Of a stretch of 64,000 nucleotides of DNA, positions 20,955 to 29,752 are shown piece by piece. The stretch lies in contig NZ_CP089928.1 in NCBI RefSeq assembly GCF_021290385.1, forward strand, positions 976,501 through 1,040,500. The letters run 5' to 3'. Numbering within the stretch: the stretch's first letter is position 1; every line of letters begins with the position of its first letter. The DNA comes from Microbulbifer sp. YPW16. Its GTDB lineage: Bacteria; Pseudomonadota; Gammaproteobacteria; Pseudomonadales; Cellvibrionaceae. The notes below the pieces were generated by a model that searched no databases, was not told the origin of the DNA, and was given only the letters and a program-made list of their open reading frames with translations. The position numbers and the translations under genes are program-made.

Positions 20955-21677
20955 GTGAACCTGATCCTCCTGCACCCGGAAGACTTTATCTCCCCGGAGC
21001 GCGCCCGGCTCCGTGACCGCCGCGCCGGGCATATCCGCACCGTCCACCGCGCAGCCCCCGGGGAGCAGCTGCGTGTAGGCCTGCTGAATGGCCACATCGG
21101 CACCGCAGAAGTGACGGCACTGGATGACGAACAGGTCGAACTGGAGGTCTCCTTCACTGATGCGCGGCAACCACCCTCAGCGCTGCCCCTGAAGCTGGTA
21201 CTGGCGCTCCCGCGCCCGAAAATGCTCAAGCGCATCATCCAGCACGCCACGGCGATGGGCGCCAAGGAAATCTACCTGGTTAACGCCTACCGGGTGGAGA
21301 AGTCCTACTGGCAGACCCCGTGGCTGGAAGCGGAGAAACTGCGGGAACAGTGGCTGCTGGGGCTGGAACAGGCCGTGGATACGGTGATGCCCCGCATCGA
21401 GCTGCGCAAGCGCTTCAAGCCGTTTGTGGAGGATGAACTTCCGGGCATCATCGCCGGCACCGAGGCCCTGGTGGCCCACCCGGTATCCGCCGGGCCCTGC
21501 CCCGTCGATGTGCAACACCCGGTAACCCTGGCAGTGGGGCCCGAGGGCGGATTCATCCCGTATGAAGTGGAAAAACTGCAGCAGCAGGGATTTGCCCCCG
21601 TCCACCTGGGCCCGCGCATATTGCGGGTTGAGACCGCCCTGCCGGTACTGCTGTCAAGGCTGTACCCCGGTCGCTGA
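20955..21677 (+). CDS. rsmE: 16S rRNA (uracil-1498 N3)-methyltransferase
   Basis: 240 residues, normal length, starting at GTG (MNLILLHPEDF). It is a SPOUT-type enzyme: the C-terminal trefoil knot carries LAVGPEGGFIPYE near residue 192 and LGPRILRVETA near residue 217, which bind S-adenosylmethionine. An N-terminal PUA-like domain precedes it. It methylates N3 of U1498 in 16S rRNA within the 30S subunit. The start is 46 bases after the PTPS-family gene, so they may be co-transcribed; a longer in-frame extension overlaps that gene and was rejected. Confidence 0.92.
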   Translation: MNLILLHPEDFISPERARLRDRRAGHIRTVHRAAPGEQLRVGLLNGHIGTAEVTALDDEQVELEVSFTDARQPPSALPLKLVLALPRPKMLKRIIQHATAMGAKEIYLVNAYRVEKSYWQTPWLEAEKLREQWLLGLEQAVDTVMPRIELRKRFKPFVEDELPGIIAGTEALVAHPVSAGPCPVDVQHPVTLAVGPEGGFIPYEVEKLQQQGFAPVHLGPRILRVETALPVLLSRLYPGR

Positions 21678-21746
21678 GGACCAGCCCGCCCCTCGAAAAC
21701 CTCACGATCCTCCCCTGTGCTCCCGTTTTCCCCGATTTCCGGACAT

Positions 21747-21770
21747 AAAAAAGCCGCGTAAAAACGCGGC
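21747..21770 (-). terminator. Rho-independent terminator, mainly for ald (minus strand)
   Basis: A 7-base stem GCCGCGT / ACGCGGC with a three-A loop has six A residues on its left, that is a six-T tract when read on the minus strand. It lies between the convergent ends of rsmE and ald and best serves ald. Confidence 0.78.
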
Positions 21771-21911
21771 ACTAAACTGGTGGTTTGAGCCACCGGGTCT
21801 CACAGAGTGGGGGCATACCCTGCCCCCGGGGAGAAACTCCCTAAGCTGCCGGAAAGTGCCCGGCAGCATCACAAGCAACGTCAGTTCGCGTTAACTCTTG
21901 CGGTGCGGGGC

Positions 21912-23057
21912 TCAGGCCGCCGCACCTTCCGCCGCTGCATCTTTCTGCAGCGCCAGTTTCGGGTCCACATACTCGTAGCCCAGCACATCGGCAACCGCCT
22001 GGTAGGTAACCATGCCGGCGTGGACGTTGAGGCCCTCCAGCAGGTTGGCGTCGTCCAGCAGTGCCTGCTTGGCGCCCTTGTTGGCCAGCGCCACAGCGTA
22101 CGGCAGGGTGGCGTTGTTCAGGGCCATGGTGGAGGTGCGCGCAACGCCGCCCGGCATGTTGGCCACGCAGTAGTGCACCACACCGTCGACAACGTAGGTC
22201 GGCTCCTGGTGGGTGGTCGCCTTGGAGGTTTCGAAGCAACCGCCCTGGTCGATGGCCACGTCCACAACCACGGCACCTTTCTTCATGCGGCTGATCATGT
22301 CGCGGGTCAGCAGCTTGGGTGCAGCGGCACCCGGGATCAGTACTGCTCCGACAACCATGTCCGCTTCCAGCGCATGCTGCTCGATCGCGTCGTTGGTGGA
22401 ATACTCGGTGCGCACGGCGCCGCCGAAGATATCGTCCAGCTGGCGCAGGCGCGGCAGGGAGCGGTCCAGGATAGTGACGTCAGCACCCATACCCAGCGCC
22501 ATCTTGGCCGCGTTGGTGCCCACGACACCACCGCCGATGATCAGCACCTTGGCCGGGGCAACACCGGGCACACCGCCCAGCAGTACACCCAGGCCGCCCT
22601 GGGCTTTTTCCAGGTGGTGGGCGCCACACTGTACTGACATGCGACCGGCAACCTCGGACATCGGCGCCAGCAGCGGCAGGCCGCCGGTGCGGTCGGTGAC
22701 GGTCTCGTAGGCGATGCAGGTGGCACCGGACTTCACCAGCAGCTCGGTCTGCTTGGGATCCGGGGCCAGGTGCAGGTAGGTGTACAGCAGCTGGCCGGGG
22801 CGCAGCATTTCGCACTCGTGCGGCTGCGGCTCTTTGACCTTGACGATCATGTCGGCGCTGGCGAAGATCTCTTCAGGCGTGTCGATGATCTTGGCACCAG
22901 CCTGCTCGTACATCTCGTCAGTAAAGCCGATGGCAGAACCACCATCTTTCTGCACGATCACCTCGTGACCGTGGCTGATGAGCTCACGAACACTCGCCGG
23001 CGTCAGGCCAATGCGGTATTCGTGGTTCTTAATCTCTTTCGGTACACCGATCAACAT
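21912..23057 (-). CDS. ald: Alanine dehydrogenase
   Basis: 381 residues. MLIGVPKEIKNHEYRIGLTP is the conserved start of the family; KVKEPQPHECEMLRPGQ carries the catalytic lysine, LYTYLHLAPD the catalytic histidine, and GGGVVGTNAAKMALGMGADV is the NAD-binding Rossmann loop. Interconverts L-alanine and pyruvate plus ammonia with NAD in the cytosol, usually for alanine catabolism. It is divergent from an Lrp-type regulator with a palindromic site between them, which suggests amino-acid-responsive control. Confidence 0.96.
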   Translation of the reverse strand: MLIGVPKEIKNHEYRIGLTPASVRELISHGHEVIVQKDGGSAIGFTDEMYEQAGAKIIDTPEEIFASADMIVKVKEPQPHECEMLRPGQLLYTYLHLAPDPKQTELLVKSGATCIAYETVTDRTGGLPLLAPMSEVAGRMSVQCGAHHLEKAQGGLGVLLGGVPGVAPAKVLIIGGGVVGTNAAKMALGMGADVTILDRSLPRLRQLDDIFGGAVRTEYSTNDAIEQHALEADMVVGAVLIPGAAAPKLLTRDMISRMKKGAVVVDVAIDQGGCFETSKATTHQEPTYVVDGVVHYCVANMPGGVARTSTMALNNATLPYAVALANKGAKQALLDDANLLEGLNVHAGMVTYQAVADVLGYEYVDPKLALQKDAAAEGAAA

Positions 23058-23188
23058 TGTTATCTCTCCCAGTGTTCTGGCTGATGCGCCGGTTTTAGTC
23101 AGGTGACGGGTTCAGCACCCTGTCTCTGTGATTTCACCCAGTATAAGAACAGCCAGTAAGTGTATTTATGTAAGATTTTCTGCTTAAC

Positions 23189-23203
23189 TAGTGGAATCCA
23201 CTA
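23189..23203. promoter_or_regulatory. Palindromic operator candidate between ald and the Lrp-type regulator
   Basis: A perfect 15-base palindrome TAGTGGAATCCACTA lies in the 202-base divergent intergenic region. The spacing and symmetry fit a binding site for an Lrp/AsnC dimer, which would control both ald and its own gene. The surrounding AT-rich stretch probably holds both promoters. Confidence 0.5.
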
Positions 23204-23259
23204 TTTATGGCACTCAAAAGGCCGCTTTTTAAGCAAACTGACCAACCCGGAGCCCCCAG

Positions 23260-23745
23260 ATGCGCAAACGCGCCAGTGAACTCAGCACCATCGACCGCAA
23301 TATCCTGCGGGTCCTGCAAAAGAATGGCCGCACCAGCTACGCCGAACTGGCGCGCCAGGTAGGCCTTACCGCGACTCCCTGCGTAGAACGGGTCAAGCGC
23401 CTGGAAAGCGACGGGGTGATCCAGGGCTATACCACCCTGATCAACCCGGAGTTCCTCGATGCCGCGCTGGTGGTGTTCGTGCAGATCCGCCTGAATCGCT
23501 CGGCCCAGGACGCATTCGAGGAATTCCGCAACGCAGTGGCAGAGCTGCCGGAGGTACAGGAGTGCTACCTGGTGTCGGGGAACTTCGACTACCTGATCAA
23601 GGCGCGGGTGGCCGACATGAGCGCCTACCGACGGTTCTACGGCGAGACACTGCTGACCCTGCCGGAGGTGCAGGAATGCACCAGTTACGTGGTGATGGAG
23701 GAAGTAAAGGAAACCCTGGAGGTTCCGGTGCACTACAACCGCTAG
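23260..23745 (+). CDS. Lrp/AsnC family transcriptional regulator
   Basis: 161 residues. The N-terminal helix-turn-helix is RTSYAELARQVGLTATPCVERVKRLE, and the C-terminal RAM domain contains VQECYLVSGNFDYLIKARV, the effector-binding part. Such proteins form octamers and sense amino acids. Divergent from ald, so the likely role is alanine-dependent control of alanine dehydrogenase (inference from position). Possibly equivalent to DadR/AldR-type regulators. A short GC-rich inverted repeat (GCCGGGC / GCCCGGC) follows the stop codon without a T tract. Confidence 0.9.
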   Translation: MRKRASELSTIDRNILRVLQKNGRTSYAELARQVGLTATPCVERVKRLESDGVIQGYTTLINPEFLDAALVVFVQIRLNRSAQDAFEEFRNAVAELPEVQECYLVSGNFDYLIKARVADMSAYRRFYGETLLTLPEVQECTSYVVMEEVKETLEVPVHYNR

Positions 23746-23815
23746 CGCGGCCCGCACTGCCGGTACCGGGTAGAACGGTGTGGCCGGGCCCGTTGTTGCC
23801 CGGCCGGTGACTGGC

Positions 23816-24280
23816 TCAGTAGCGGATGCCGAGCGCGCGATAGACGAAACCGATCACCCACGCGGGGCCGATCAGCAGGAACTGGAGGTCCTTGAAGAAA
23901 GACGGTTTTTTGCCCTCGACATGGTGGCCGACAAACTGCAGCACCCACATCACCACAAAGATTCCCAGCGCCGTCTGCCATACCGGAATACCGATCCGGT
24001 CGGCCACGCCCCAGCCCCAGAAACACACCGCACTCAGCGCGGCCATGCCCAGCGCCACGGGAAAAGACAACATCAGGTAGAAGGCCAGCGTGGGGACCAG
24101 GGCCACCACGGCCCAGTTCAGCCAGGATATGGCTGCCATAAAGCCGGGCTGTGGGATCTCCCACAGCAGCCCCACTACAGTCGCGTAGATGGCCGGCACC
24201 GCCAGCCAGTGAATCGCCTTGTTTACCGGGTTCTGGTGGCTCTCACCATATTCCGCGAACCACTGCTCTGCCGTGCGCAT
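23816..24280 (-). CDS. DUF962 / Mpo1-like membrane protein
   Basis: 154 residues. NPVNKAIHWLAVPAI near residue 16 and WVLQFVGHHVEGKKP near residue 115 are the two signatures of the DUF962/Mpo1 family. About four membrane helices are predicted. Yeast Mpo1 is an iron-dependent dioxygenase that alpha-oxidises 2-hydroxy fatty acids; the conserved His residues (IHWLAVP, GHHVEGK) fit metal binding. Whether the bacterial protein has that activity is unknown. A single gene between a convergent regulator and the macro-domain gene. Confidence 0.83.
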   Translation of the reverse strand: MRTAEQWFAEYGESHQNPVNKAIHWLAVPAIYATVVGLLWEIPQPGFMAAISWLNWAVVALVPTLAFYLMLSFPVALGMAALSAVCFWGWGVADRIGIPVWQTALGIFVVMWVLQFVGHHVEGKKPSFFKDLQFLLIGPAWVIGFVYRALGIRY

Positions 24281-24381
24281 GCTCTCACCTCGTATTGTTA
24301 TCGTTCTCTTCTGGAGGTCCCAATCATCGGGCAGCGGCGCCCGGGAATCAATATCCCCGGGTCCGCACGCAACGCGGCGGG

Positions 24382-24894
24382 CTAGCGCCGCACCACCGCA
24401 TCCAGCTGCAACCGGTAGAGCTCTGCCATGGATTCATCGAAACAGCAGAATACGATTCGCCCCGGTGCAGTATCCCGCTCCAGGTGCGACTGCACCTCTT
24501 CCACGGCGATTTCCACGGCCTGCTCCGGCGGGTAATCGTAGACACCACAACTGATGGCGGGGAAAGCAATCGAGCGGATATGTTCACGACGGGCCAGGGC
24601 CAGGCAGTGCCGGTAGCAACTCGCCAGCAACTCCGGTTCCCCCAGGTTACCGCCGCGCCAGACCGGCCCGACCGTGTGATAGATACGCCTGACAGGAATC
24701 TCGAAGGCGGGGGTGGCACGTACCTCACCTACAGGACAGCCACCTAACTTGCGGCAGGCCTCGGACAATTCCGGGCCCGCGGCCCGGTGAATGGCGCCGT
24801 CTACGCCACCACCACCGGCCAGCCGCTGGTTGGCGGCATTGACGATTACATCAACCTGCAATCGAGTGATATCACCGACATGGACTTCGATCAC
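24382..24894 (-). CDS. Macro-domain O-acetyl-ADP-ribose deacetylase (YmdB-like)
   Basis: 170 residues, the whole protein being one macro domain. [27 protein letters not shown] near the N-terminus holds the ADP-ribose-binding Asn and the Gly-rich loop with the catalytic Asp, and [12 protein letters not shown] forms the second loop. Such proteins hydrolyse O-acetyl-ADP-ribose or remove ADP-ribose from proteins, and E. coli YmdB also modulates RNase III. The 174 bases to its right before putP hold no gene I can recognise. Confidence 0.92.
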   Translation of the reverse strand: MIEVHVGDITRLQVDVIVNAANQRLAGGGGVDGAIHRAAGPELSEACRKLGGCPVGEVRATPAFEIPVRRIYHTVGPVWRGGNLGEPELLASCYRHCLALARREHIRSIAFPAISCGVYDYPPEQAVEIAVEEVQSHLERDTAPGRIVFCCFDESMAELYRLQLDAVVRR

Positions 24895-25068
24895 TCAGTA
24901 TCTCCAACCGCTTATTAAACGAATCGCTGCGGATGGACATCCTTTTCGCTCTACAGCTGCCCCGCTGCCGGCATGCGACGGCGGGGACGGCCACTGAGAA
25001 CGCTGCCGGACAGGCGTATCCCACGCCGTCCGGACAGCCCCGGCAGCGCGTACGGCAGGCGGGCGCCC

Positions 25069-26538
25069 TCAGGAGCCCAACAGCTGCCGGTGGCGCGCTG
25101 CCACCGCGGCGGGACATTTCGTCGCCGCACTAACTATCACGATAGCAGCTGCAGAGAGAATGAAGCCCGGCAGCAGTTCATAGAGGTCGAAGATACCACC
25201 GGACAGCTGGCGCCAGACCACCACCGTGAGGCCGCCGACAATCACGCCGGCAATCGCCCCGGCGCCAGTCATACGCGACCAGAACAGGCTGATCAGTGTG
25301 GCGGGGCCGAACGCCGCGCCCAGGCCCGCCCAGGCATAAGCCACCACGTCCAGCACCTTGGATTCCGGGTCCATGGCCACCGCCACGGCAATCAGGGACA
25401 GCGCCACCACCGCCCAGCGGCCCACCTTGACCATCGCCTCCGGGGTCGTCTTGCGCCCGAACCATACATGGTAGATATCCTCGGCCAGCGCGGCAGAGCT
25501 CACCAGCAGTTGCGAGTCAGCGGTACTCATGATGGCCGACAGGATCGCTGCCAGCAGGATACCGGCTACCAGTGGGTGGAACAGGGCCTCCACCAGCGCC
25601 ATGAATACGCGCTCGCCATCCGGCAGTGTCTGCGCCAGTTCCAGGTGGCCGAACAGGCCCACGGACATGGCCCCGAGGAAACCAAACAGCGACCAGATCG
25701 CCGCCACGGTGGCCGCCGCAGGCACATCCTCCGGGCGGCGGACCGCCATAAACCGCGCCACGATATGCGGCTGGCCGAAATAACCCAGGCCCCAGGCCAG
25801 CGAACTCAGCACCGCCGCTACACCCAGTGCCTGGCCGGTGTTGTCCTGCATCCAGTGCATCAGCTCCGGCACCTTGTCGTGCAGCTGGCCCCAGCTGGCT
25901 GCAAAGCCGCCCTCATCATTGATCACCACCAGTGGAACCGCCACCAGCGCCAGGCTCATCAGCAGGCCCTGGATCACGTCGGTCCAGGACACGGCCAGGA
26001 AACCACCGAACAGCGTGTAGGAGATTACCGCCGCGGCACCGATCAGCACCGCCCACTCGTAGTCCCAGCCAAACACTGTCTCGAACAGCTTGCCGCCGGC
26101 AATCAGGCCGGAGGCAACGTAAAACAGGAAAAACAGCAGGATAAAGAATGCACACACCGTGCGCAGGTAGGGGTGGCCCAGGTTGAACCGCCGGTGCAGG
26201 TAGGCCGGCACAGTCAGGGCGTCGTCCAGTTCGTAGGTATAGATACGCAGGCGCCGGGCCATGGTGGTCCAGCTCAGCACAATGCCGGAAAACAGTCCCA
26301 GCGCAATCCAGGCCGAAGACAGGCCACTGGCATAGGCCGCCCCGGGCAGCCCCAGCAGCAGCCAGCCACTCATGTCCGAGGCACCGGCACTGAGTGCCGC
26401 CACCGCCGGCGGCAGCGAGCGACCGCCGAGGAAGTAGTCACTGGCGTTACGGGTGCGCAGGTAGGCGTAGACACCGATGGCCAGGATCATCGCCAGGTAG
26501 GCGACAAAGGTAAGCGCAATAAGCCATTGTCCAGACAT
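25069..26538 (-). CDS. putP: Sodium/proline symporter
   Basis: 489 residues with about 13 membrane helices (solute:sodium symporter family). TRNASDYFLGGRSLPP, SAGASDMSGWLLLGLPG, the Na+-site region SAIMSTADSQLLVSSAALAED and AYAWAGLGAAFGP are PutP signatures. Imports proline with Na+ across the inner membrane for catabolism or as an osmolyte. The ATG at MSGQWLIA was chosen: a Shine–Dalgarno AAGGAA precedes it, and the longer frame upstream starts with a non-membrane, non-conserved stretch. No putA is seen nearby. Confidence 0.92.
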   Translation of the reverse strand: MSGQWLIALTFVAYLAMILAIGVYAYLRTRNASDYFLGGRSLPPAVAALSAGASDMSGWLLLGLPGAAYASGLSSAWIALGLFSGIVLSWTTMARRLRIYTYELDDALTVPAYLHRRFNLGHPYLRTVCAFFILLFFLFYVASGLIAGGKLFETVFGWDYEWAVLIGAAAVISYTLFGGFLAVSWTDVIQGLLMSLALVAVPLVVINDEGGFAASWGQLHDKVPELMHWMQDNTGQALGVAAVLSSLAWGLGYFGQPHIVARFMAVRRPEDVPAAATVAAIWSLFGFLGAMSVGLFGHLELAQTLPDGERVFMALVEALFHPLVAGILLAAILSAIMSTADSQLLVSSAALAEDIYHVWFGRKTTPEAMVKVGRWAVVALSLIAVAVAMDPESKVLDVVAYAWAGLGAAFGPATLISLFWSRMTGAGAIAGVIVGGLTVVVWRQLSGGIFDLYELLPGFILSAAAIVIVSAATKCPAAVAARHRQLLGS

Positions 26539-26739
26539 AGGGTGGTTCCTTGATCCTTGGTGACCACAGCAGCTGACCCGTGGCGCGACGCACGAATACA
26601 AATTATTGCGCCAGCGAGCTTCCGGATAGGTTCTGCGGCCGGTTTTTGTGTTTATTGCGCGCAAATCTACCCATTAGCTGGCGGCAACTCAAACCACAAA
26701 CTAAACATTGGGGTAGACACGGAAAAACCTGACAACATT

Positions 26740-27336
26740 ATGGGCATTTGTCTGGACGAATTACGGCTTCTGGTCATTCGTCCCACACTCAAGCATCTGC
26801 GGGCATGGTCAGCCGGCATGGAAAACCTGCTACTGGGCACGGCCGCGCAGGAATCACAGCTCGGCTTCCACCTGAAACTCGGCCGGCGCCATGGCCTGGG
26901 GCTGTACCAGATCCAGCCCCATACCCACCGGGAAATCTGGGACAAGTTCCTGATTGACTACCCTGCCCTGGCCTCCAAGGTTCGGGGACTGGCCAGCCAG
27001 CGGGACTTCCTTGACCACCCCCACAGCGAACTCACCACCAACCTGCGCTACGCAACGGCAATCGCCTGGCTGATCTATCGCGCTGCCGGCGTCGAGCGGG
27101 TCGAAGACGGCAACATCCGCGCCATGGCCAAGCTGTGGCACCGCCACTTCCACCACGGCCCAGTCGCCAGCGCCCGTGACTATGTGCGCAGCTACACCGG
27201 CCTGGTTCTGGGTGACGCTACAGATTCAGCGCGTCAATATAGCGCGGCGCCTCTTCCTGCCCAGGCTCAGGCTCCCACTCGCCAGGCACCCAGGAGTGCA
27301 CCTGCCGCTCAATTGAGCGCCCAGACGGCTCGCTAG
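26740..27336 (+). CDS. Hypothetical lysozyme-like protein
   Basis: 198 residues from the ATG at [29 protein letters not shown] followed by [16 protein letters not shown] resembles the helical lysozyme/transglycosylase fold, with Glu of AAQES as a possible catalytic residue and GLYQIQP like the GLxQI segment of lytic transglycosylases. No signal peptide is seen. The last about 40 residues (Pro/Ala/Gln-rich) are read from DNA antisense to the 3' end of ttcA, an overlap of 119 bases, so this tail may be a read-through without function. Family assignment is tentative. Confidence 0.5.
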   Translation: MGICLDELRLLVIRPTLKHLRAWSAGMENLLLGTAAQESQLGFHLKLGRRHGLGLYQIQPHTHREIWDKFLIDYPALASKVRGLASQRDFLDHPHSELTTNLRYATAIAWLIYRAAGVERVEDGNIRAMAKLWHRHFHHGPVASARDYVRSYTGLVLGDATDSARQYSAAPLPAQAQAPTRQAPRSAPAAQLSAQTAR

Positions 27337-28150
27337 CGGCCGGCTGCGAGCGGTCCAGTTCCAGGCTGTTGAAGTCGTAGAGCTCCGTATCCGCCAGCTG
27401 CGACGGGGAGACCCGGGTCAGTGCGGCAAAGATATTCTCCGAGCGTCCCGGGAACTTGCGATCCCACTCCCGCAGCATCTGTTTGATGGCCTGGCGCTGG
27501 AGGTTTTCCTGGCTGCCGCACAGGTTGCAGGGAATGATGGGGAACTGCTTGTGTTCGGCGAACTTCTCGATGTCCTCCTCGCGGCAGTAGGCCAGCGGGC
27601 GGATCACGATATTGCGGCCATCGTCGGCGCGCAGCTTGGGCGGCATGGCCTTGAGGCGCCCGCCATAGAACATGTTCAGGAACAGGGTCTCGACGATATC
27701 GTCCTTGTGGTGGCCCAGCGCCACCTTGGTGGCACCGATCTCCTCGGCGAACCCGTACAGGGTGCCGCGACGCAGGCGCGAGCAGAGGCCACAGGTGGTC
27801 TTGCCCTCGGGTACCACTTCCTTCACCACTGAATAGGTGTCTTTCTCCACGATGTGGTAGGGGACGCCGAGTGATTCCAGGTACTCCGGCAGTACGTGCT
27901 CGGGAAAGCCCGGCTGCTTCTGGTCCATGTTGACTGCCACCAGCTCGAACCGCACCGGCGCCGTTTTCTGCAGATTAAGCAGGATATCCAGCATGGCATA
28001 GGAGTCCTTGCCACCGGACAGGCACACCATGATCTTGTCGCCCTCTTCAATCATGCTGAAGTCGGCGATGGCACGGCCCACATGGCGGCGCAGGCGCTTT
28101 TGCAGTTTGTTGAATTCCAGCCGCTCGCGGCGGTTTTCCAGTTCGGACAT
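27218..28150 (-). CDS. ttcA: tRNA 2-thiocytidine(32) synthetase
   Basis: 310 residues. The PP-loop SGGKDS is at residues 45–50; two CxxC motifs, CGLC at 120–123 and CNLC at 208–211, bind the 4Fe-4S cluster. It adds sulfur to C32 of several tRNAs in the cytosol using ATP and a persulfide donor. The length is normal, with a C-terminal extension after [12 protein letters not shown] that varies among species. Convergent with and overlapping the lysozyme-like gene at its 3' end. Confidence 0.95.
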   Translation of the reverse strand: MSELENRRERLEFNKLQKRLRRHVGRAIADFSMIEEGDKIMVCLSGGKDSYAMLDILLNLQKTAPVRFELVAVNMDQKQPGFPEHVLPEYLESLGVPYHIVEKDTYSVVKEVVPEGKTTCGLCSRLRRGTLYGFAEEIGATKVALGHHKDDIVETLFLNMFYGGRLKAMPPKLRADDGRNIVIRPLAYCREEDIEKFAEHKQFPIIPCNLCGSQENLQRQAIKQMLREWDRKFPGRSENIFAALTRVSPSQLADTELYDFNSLELDRSQPAASEPSGRSIERQVHSWVPGEWEPEPGQEEAPRYIDALNL

Positions 28151-28178
28151 GGTGCTTCTCTATCAGACCGGTTCAGCC

Positions 28179-28217
28179 AGGGGCGGACGCCCCCGGGCGG
28201 ACAGCAGGTCCGCCCCT
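28179..28217. repeat. Inverted repeat upstream of ttcA
   Basis: Arms AGGGGCGGAC and GTCCGCCCCT flank a GC-rich loop in the gap between the divergent-sided ttcA start and the end of the tesA gene. It could act as a terminator-like hairpin for tesA, although it lacks a T tract; GTAGGGGCGGAC-type repeats are also common dispersed elements. Confidence 0.45.
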
Positions 28218-28272
28218 ACAAGTCAGGGCCATGCACCCGCACGGCTCAGGTGCGCGATTGTACGCATTTCGC

Positions 28273-28947
28273 TCAGGGCTTGCACAGTTTCTCTGACCCG
28301 ACGGTCCCACCCTCGATCAGCGATTCCACACACGGCCAGATATGCTCCAGCAGCGCCGGCTGTGCCGCCACGGACGGGTGGATGCCATCGGTCTGCATGC
28401 CGCCCTCCTCGAGCGCCACCGGCTCCAGGAAAAAGGGCACCAGCGCTACCTCCTCCGCCTTCGCCACCTCGGGGTAAACCGCCGCAAAGGCATTGGTATA
28501 AGCGGCGCCATAATTCGGAGGCATGCGCATACCCAGCAGCAGGACACCCGCGCCCTCCTCCCGGGCCATCTGTACCATCTGTTGCAGGTTATTCTGCAGG
28601 GCCCGCGGCGGGTAGCCGCGCAGGCCATCGTTGCCACCCAGCTCCACGATCAGCCAGCTGGGGCTGTGTTCTTCCAGCAGCCGGGGCAGGCGCGCCAGGC
28701 CACCGGAGGTGGTTTCCCCGCTGACGCTGGCGTTGACCACTTCCACATCACGGCCCTCTTCCTGCAGCCGTGTGCGCATCAGCTCGACCCAGCCCTGGGA
28801 CTCATCCATACCGTATGCGGCGCTGACGCTGTCGCCCAACACCAGCAGCTTCTCCCCGGCGCGCGCGTCCGCCTGGCCCAACGGGACCAACAGCAGCAGG
28901 CATACGCCGAGCTGCCAGAGTCGCTGCCGGAAAAATTCTGTCGTCAT
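28273..28947 (-). CDS. tesA: GDSL arylesterase / lysophospholipase (TesA-like)
   Basis: 224 residues with a signal peptide (LGVCLLLLVPLGQADA). It is an SGNH hydrolase: GDS with the nucleophile Ser40, Gly in VSGETT, GGND with Asn106, and DGIHP with Asp187 and His190. Works in the periplasm on thioesters, lysophospholipids or aryl esters. The ATG at MTTEFF gives a proper signal peptide, so the longer start 12 codons upstream was rejected. Divergent from ybbA/ybbP, the usual arrangement in gammaproteobacteria. Confidence 0.92.
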   Translation of the reverse strand: MTTEFFRQRLWQLGVCLLLLVPLGQADARAGEKLLVLGDSVSAAYGMDESQGWVELMRTRLQEEGRDVEVVNASVSGETTSGGLARLPRLLEEHSPSWLIVELGGNDGLRGYPPRALQNNLQQMVQMAREEGAGVLLLGMRMPPNYGAAYTNAFAAVYPEVAKAEEVALVPFFLEPVALEEGGMQTDGIHPSVAAQPALLEHIWPCVESLIEGGTVGSEKLCKP

Positions 28948-29026
28948 GTCATACTCTCCACTGCTTTCGTCGTATAAGCACAAGAATCCCTGTATCCCAG
29001 ACAGTACGCAAGGTTAAGGAAGTCGC

Positions 29027-29752
29027 ATGTCCGCTATGTTGAGGGCCGAGAGCCTCTCTCACCGGGTACCCACCAGTGAGGGCCCACTGACCCTATTAAA
29101 TAATATTTCCCTGCAATTGGCCCGCGGCGAGAGTCTGGCCATCACCGGCGCGTCCGGCTCCGGCAAGTCCACCCTACTGGGCCTGCTGGCGGGACTGGAC
29201 CGGCCCACCGAAGGCAGGATCTGGCTGGCGGGCGATGAGATCACAGCCATGGACGAGGAGCAACGGGCAGCGGTCAGGGCCCGCTGCGTGGGCTTTGTGT
29301 TCCAGACATTCCAGCTACTGCCGGGCCTTACCGCCCAGGAAAATGTGATGCTGCCCAGCGAACTGCGGGGCGACCGCAACGCCGCCGGGCGCGCCGCCGA
29401 GTTCCTCGGGCGCGTAGGCCTGGAGCATCGCCTGGGCCACTATCCCCGGCAGCTATCCGGGGGCGAGCAACAGCGGGTGGCCATTGCCCGCGCGTTCGCC
29501 AGCTTCTCCGGTAACGATGGCATCCTGTTTGCCGATGAACCCACCGGCAGTCTGGATGCCGGCAACGGCGAGAAGGTGATCGACCTGCTGTTCGAGCTCA
29601 ATGCCGAATCCGCCACCACCCTGGTACTGGTCACCCACGAACAGCGCCTGGCAGAGCGCTGCCATTCCCACCTGCGCATGGCCGCCGGGGAGATCCAGGG
29701 CGCCGACCTGCAACCGAGGGATGGCGGCAACCTGTCGGAGGTATCTGCCTGA
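29027..29752 (+). CDS. ybbA: ABC transporter ATP-binding protein (YbbA, LolD/MacB-like)
   Basis: 241 residues. Walker A GASGSGKST, signature LSGGEQQRVAIARA, Walker B ILFADEPTGSLD and H-loop VTHEQ are intact. The subfamily is that of LolD/MacB, whose members work as mechanotransmitters rather than classical pumps. It partners the large permease whose start overlaps its stop (ATGA-type, 1 base shared). Divergent from tesA. Confidence 0.92.
   Translation: MSAMLRAESLSHRVPTSEGPLTLLNNISLQLARGESLAITGASGSGKSTLLGLLAGLDRPTEGRIWLAGDEITAMDEEQRAAVRARCVGFVFQTFQLLPGLTAQENVMLPSELRGDRNAAGRAAEFLGRVGLEHRLGHYPRQLSGGEQQRVAIARAFASFSGNDGILFADEPTGSLDAGNGEKVIDLLFELNAESATTLVLVTHEQRLAERCHSHLRMAAGEIQGADLQPRDGGNLSEVSA

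Noticed and set aside
24973-26553. Open frame of about 526 codons on the plus strand
   Set aside because: Antisense to putP, extremely Arg/Gln/His-rich and without membrane segments or family signature.
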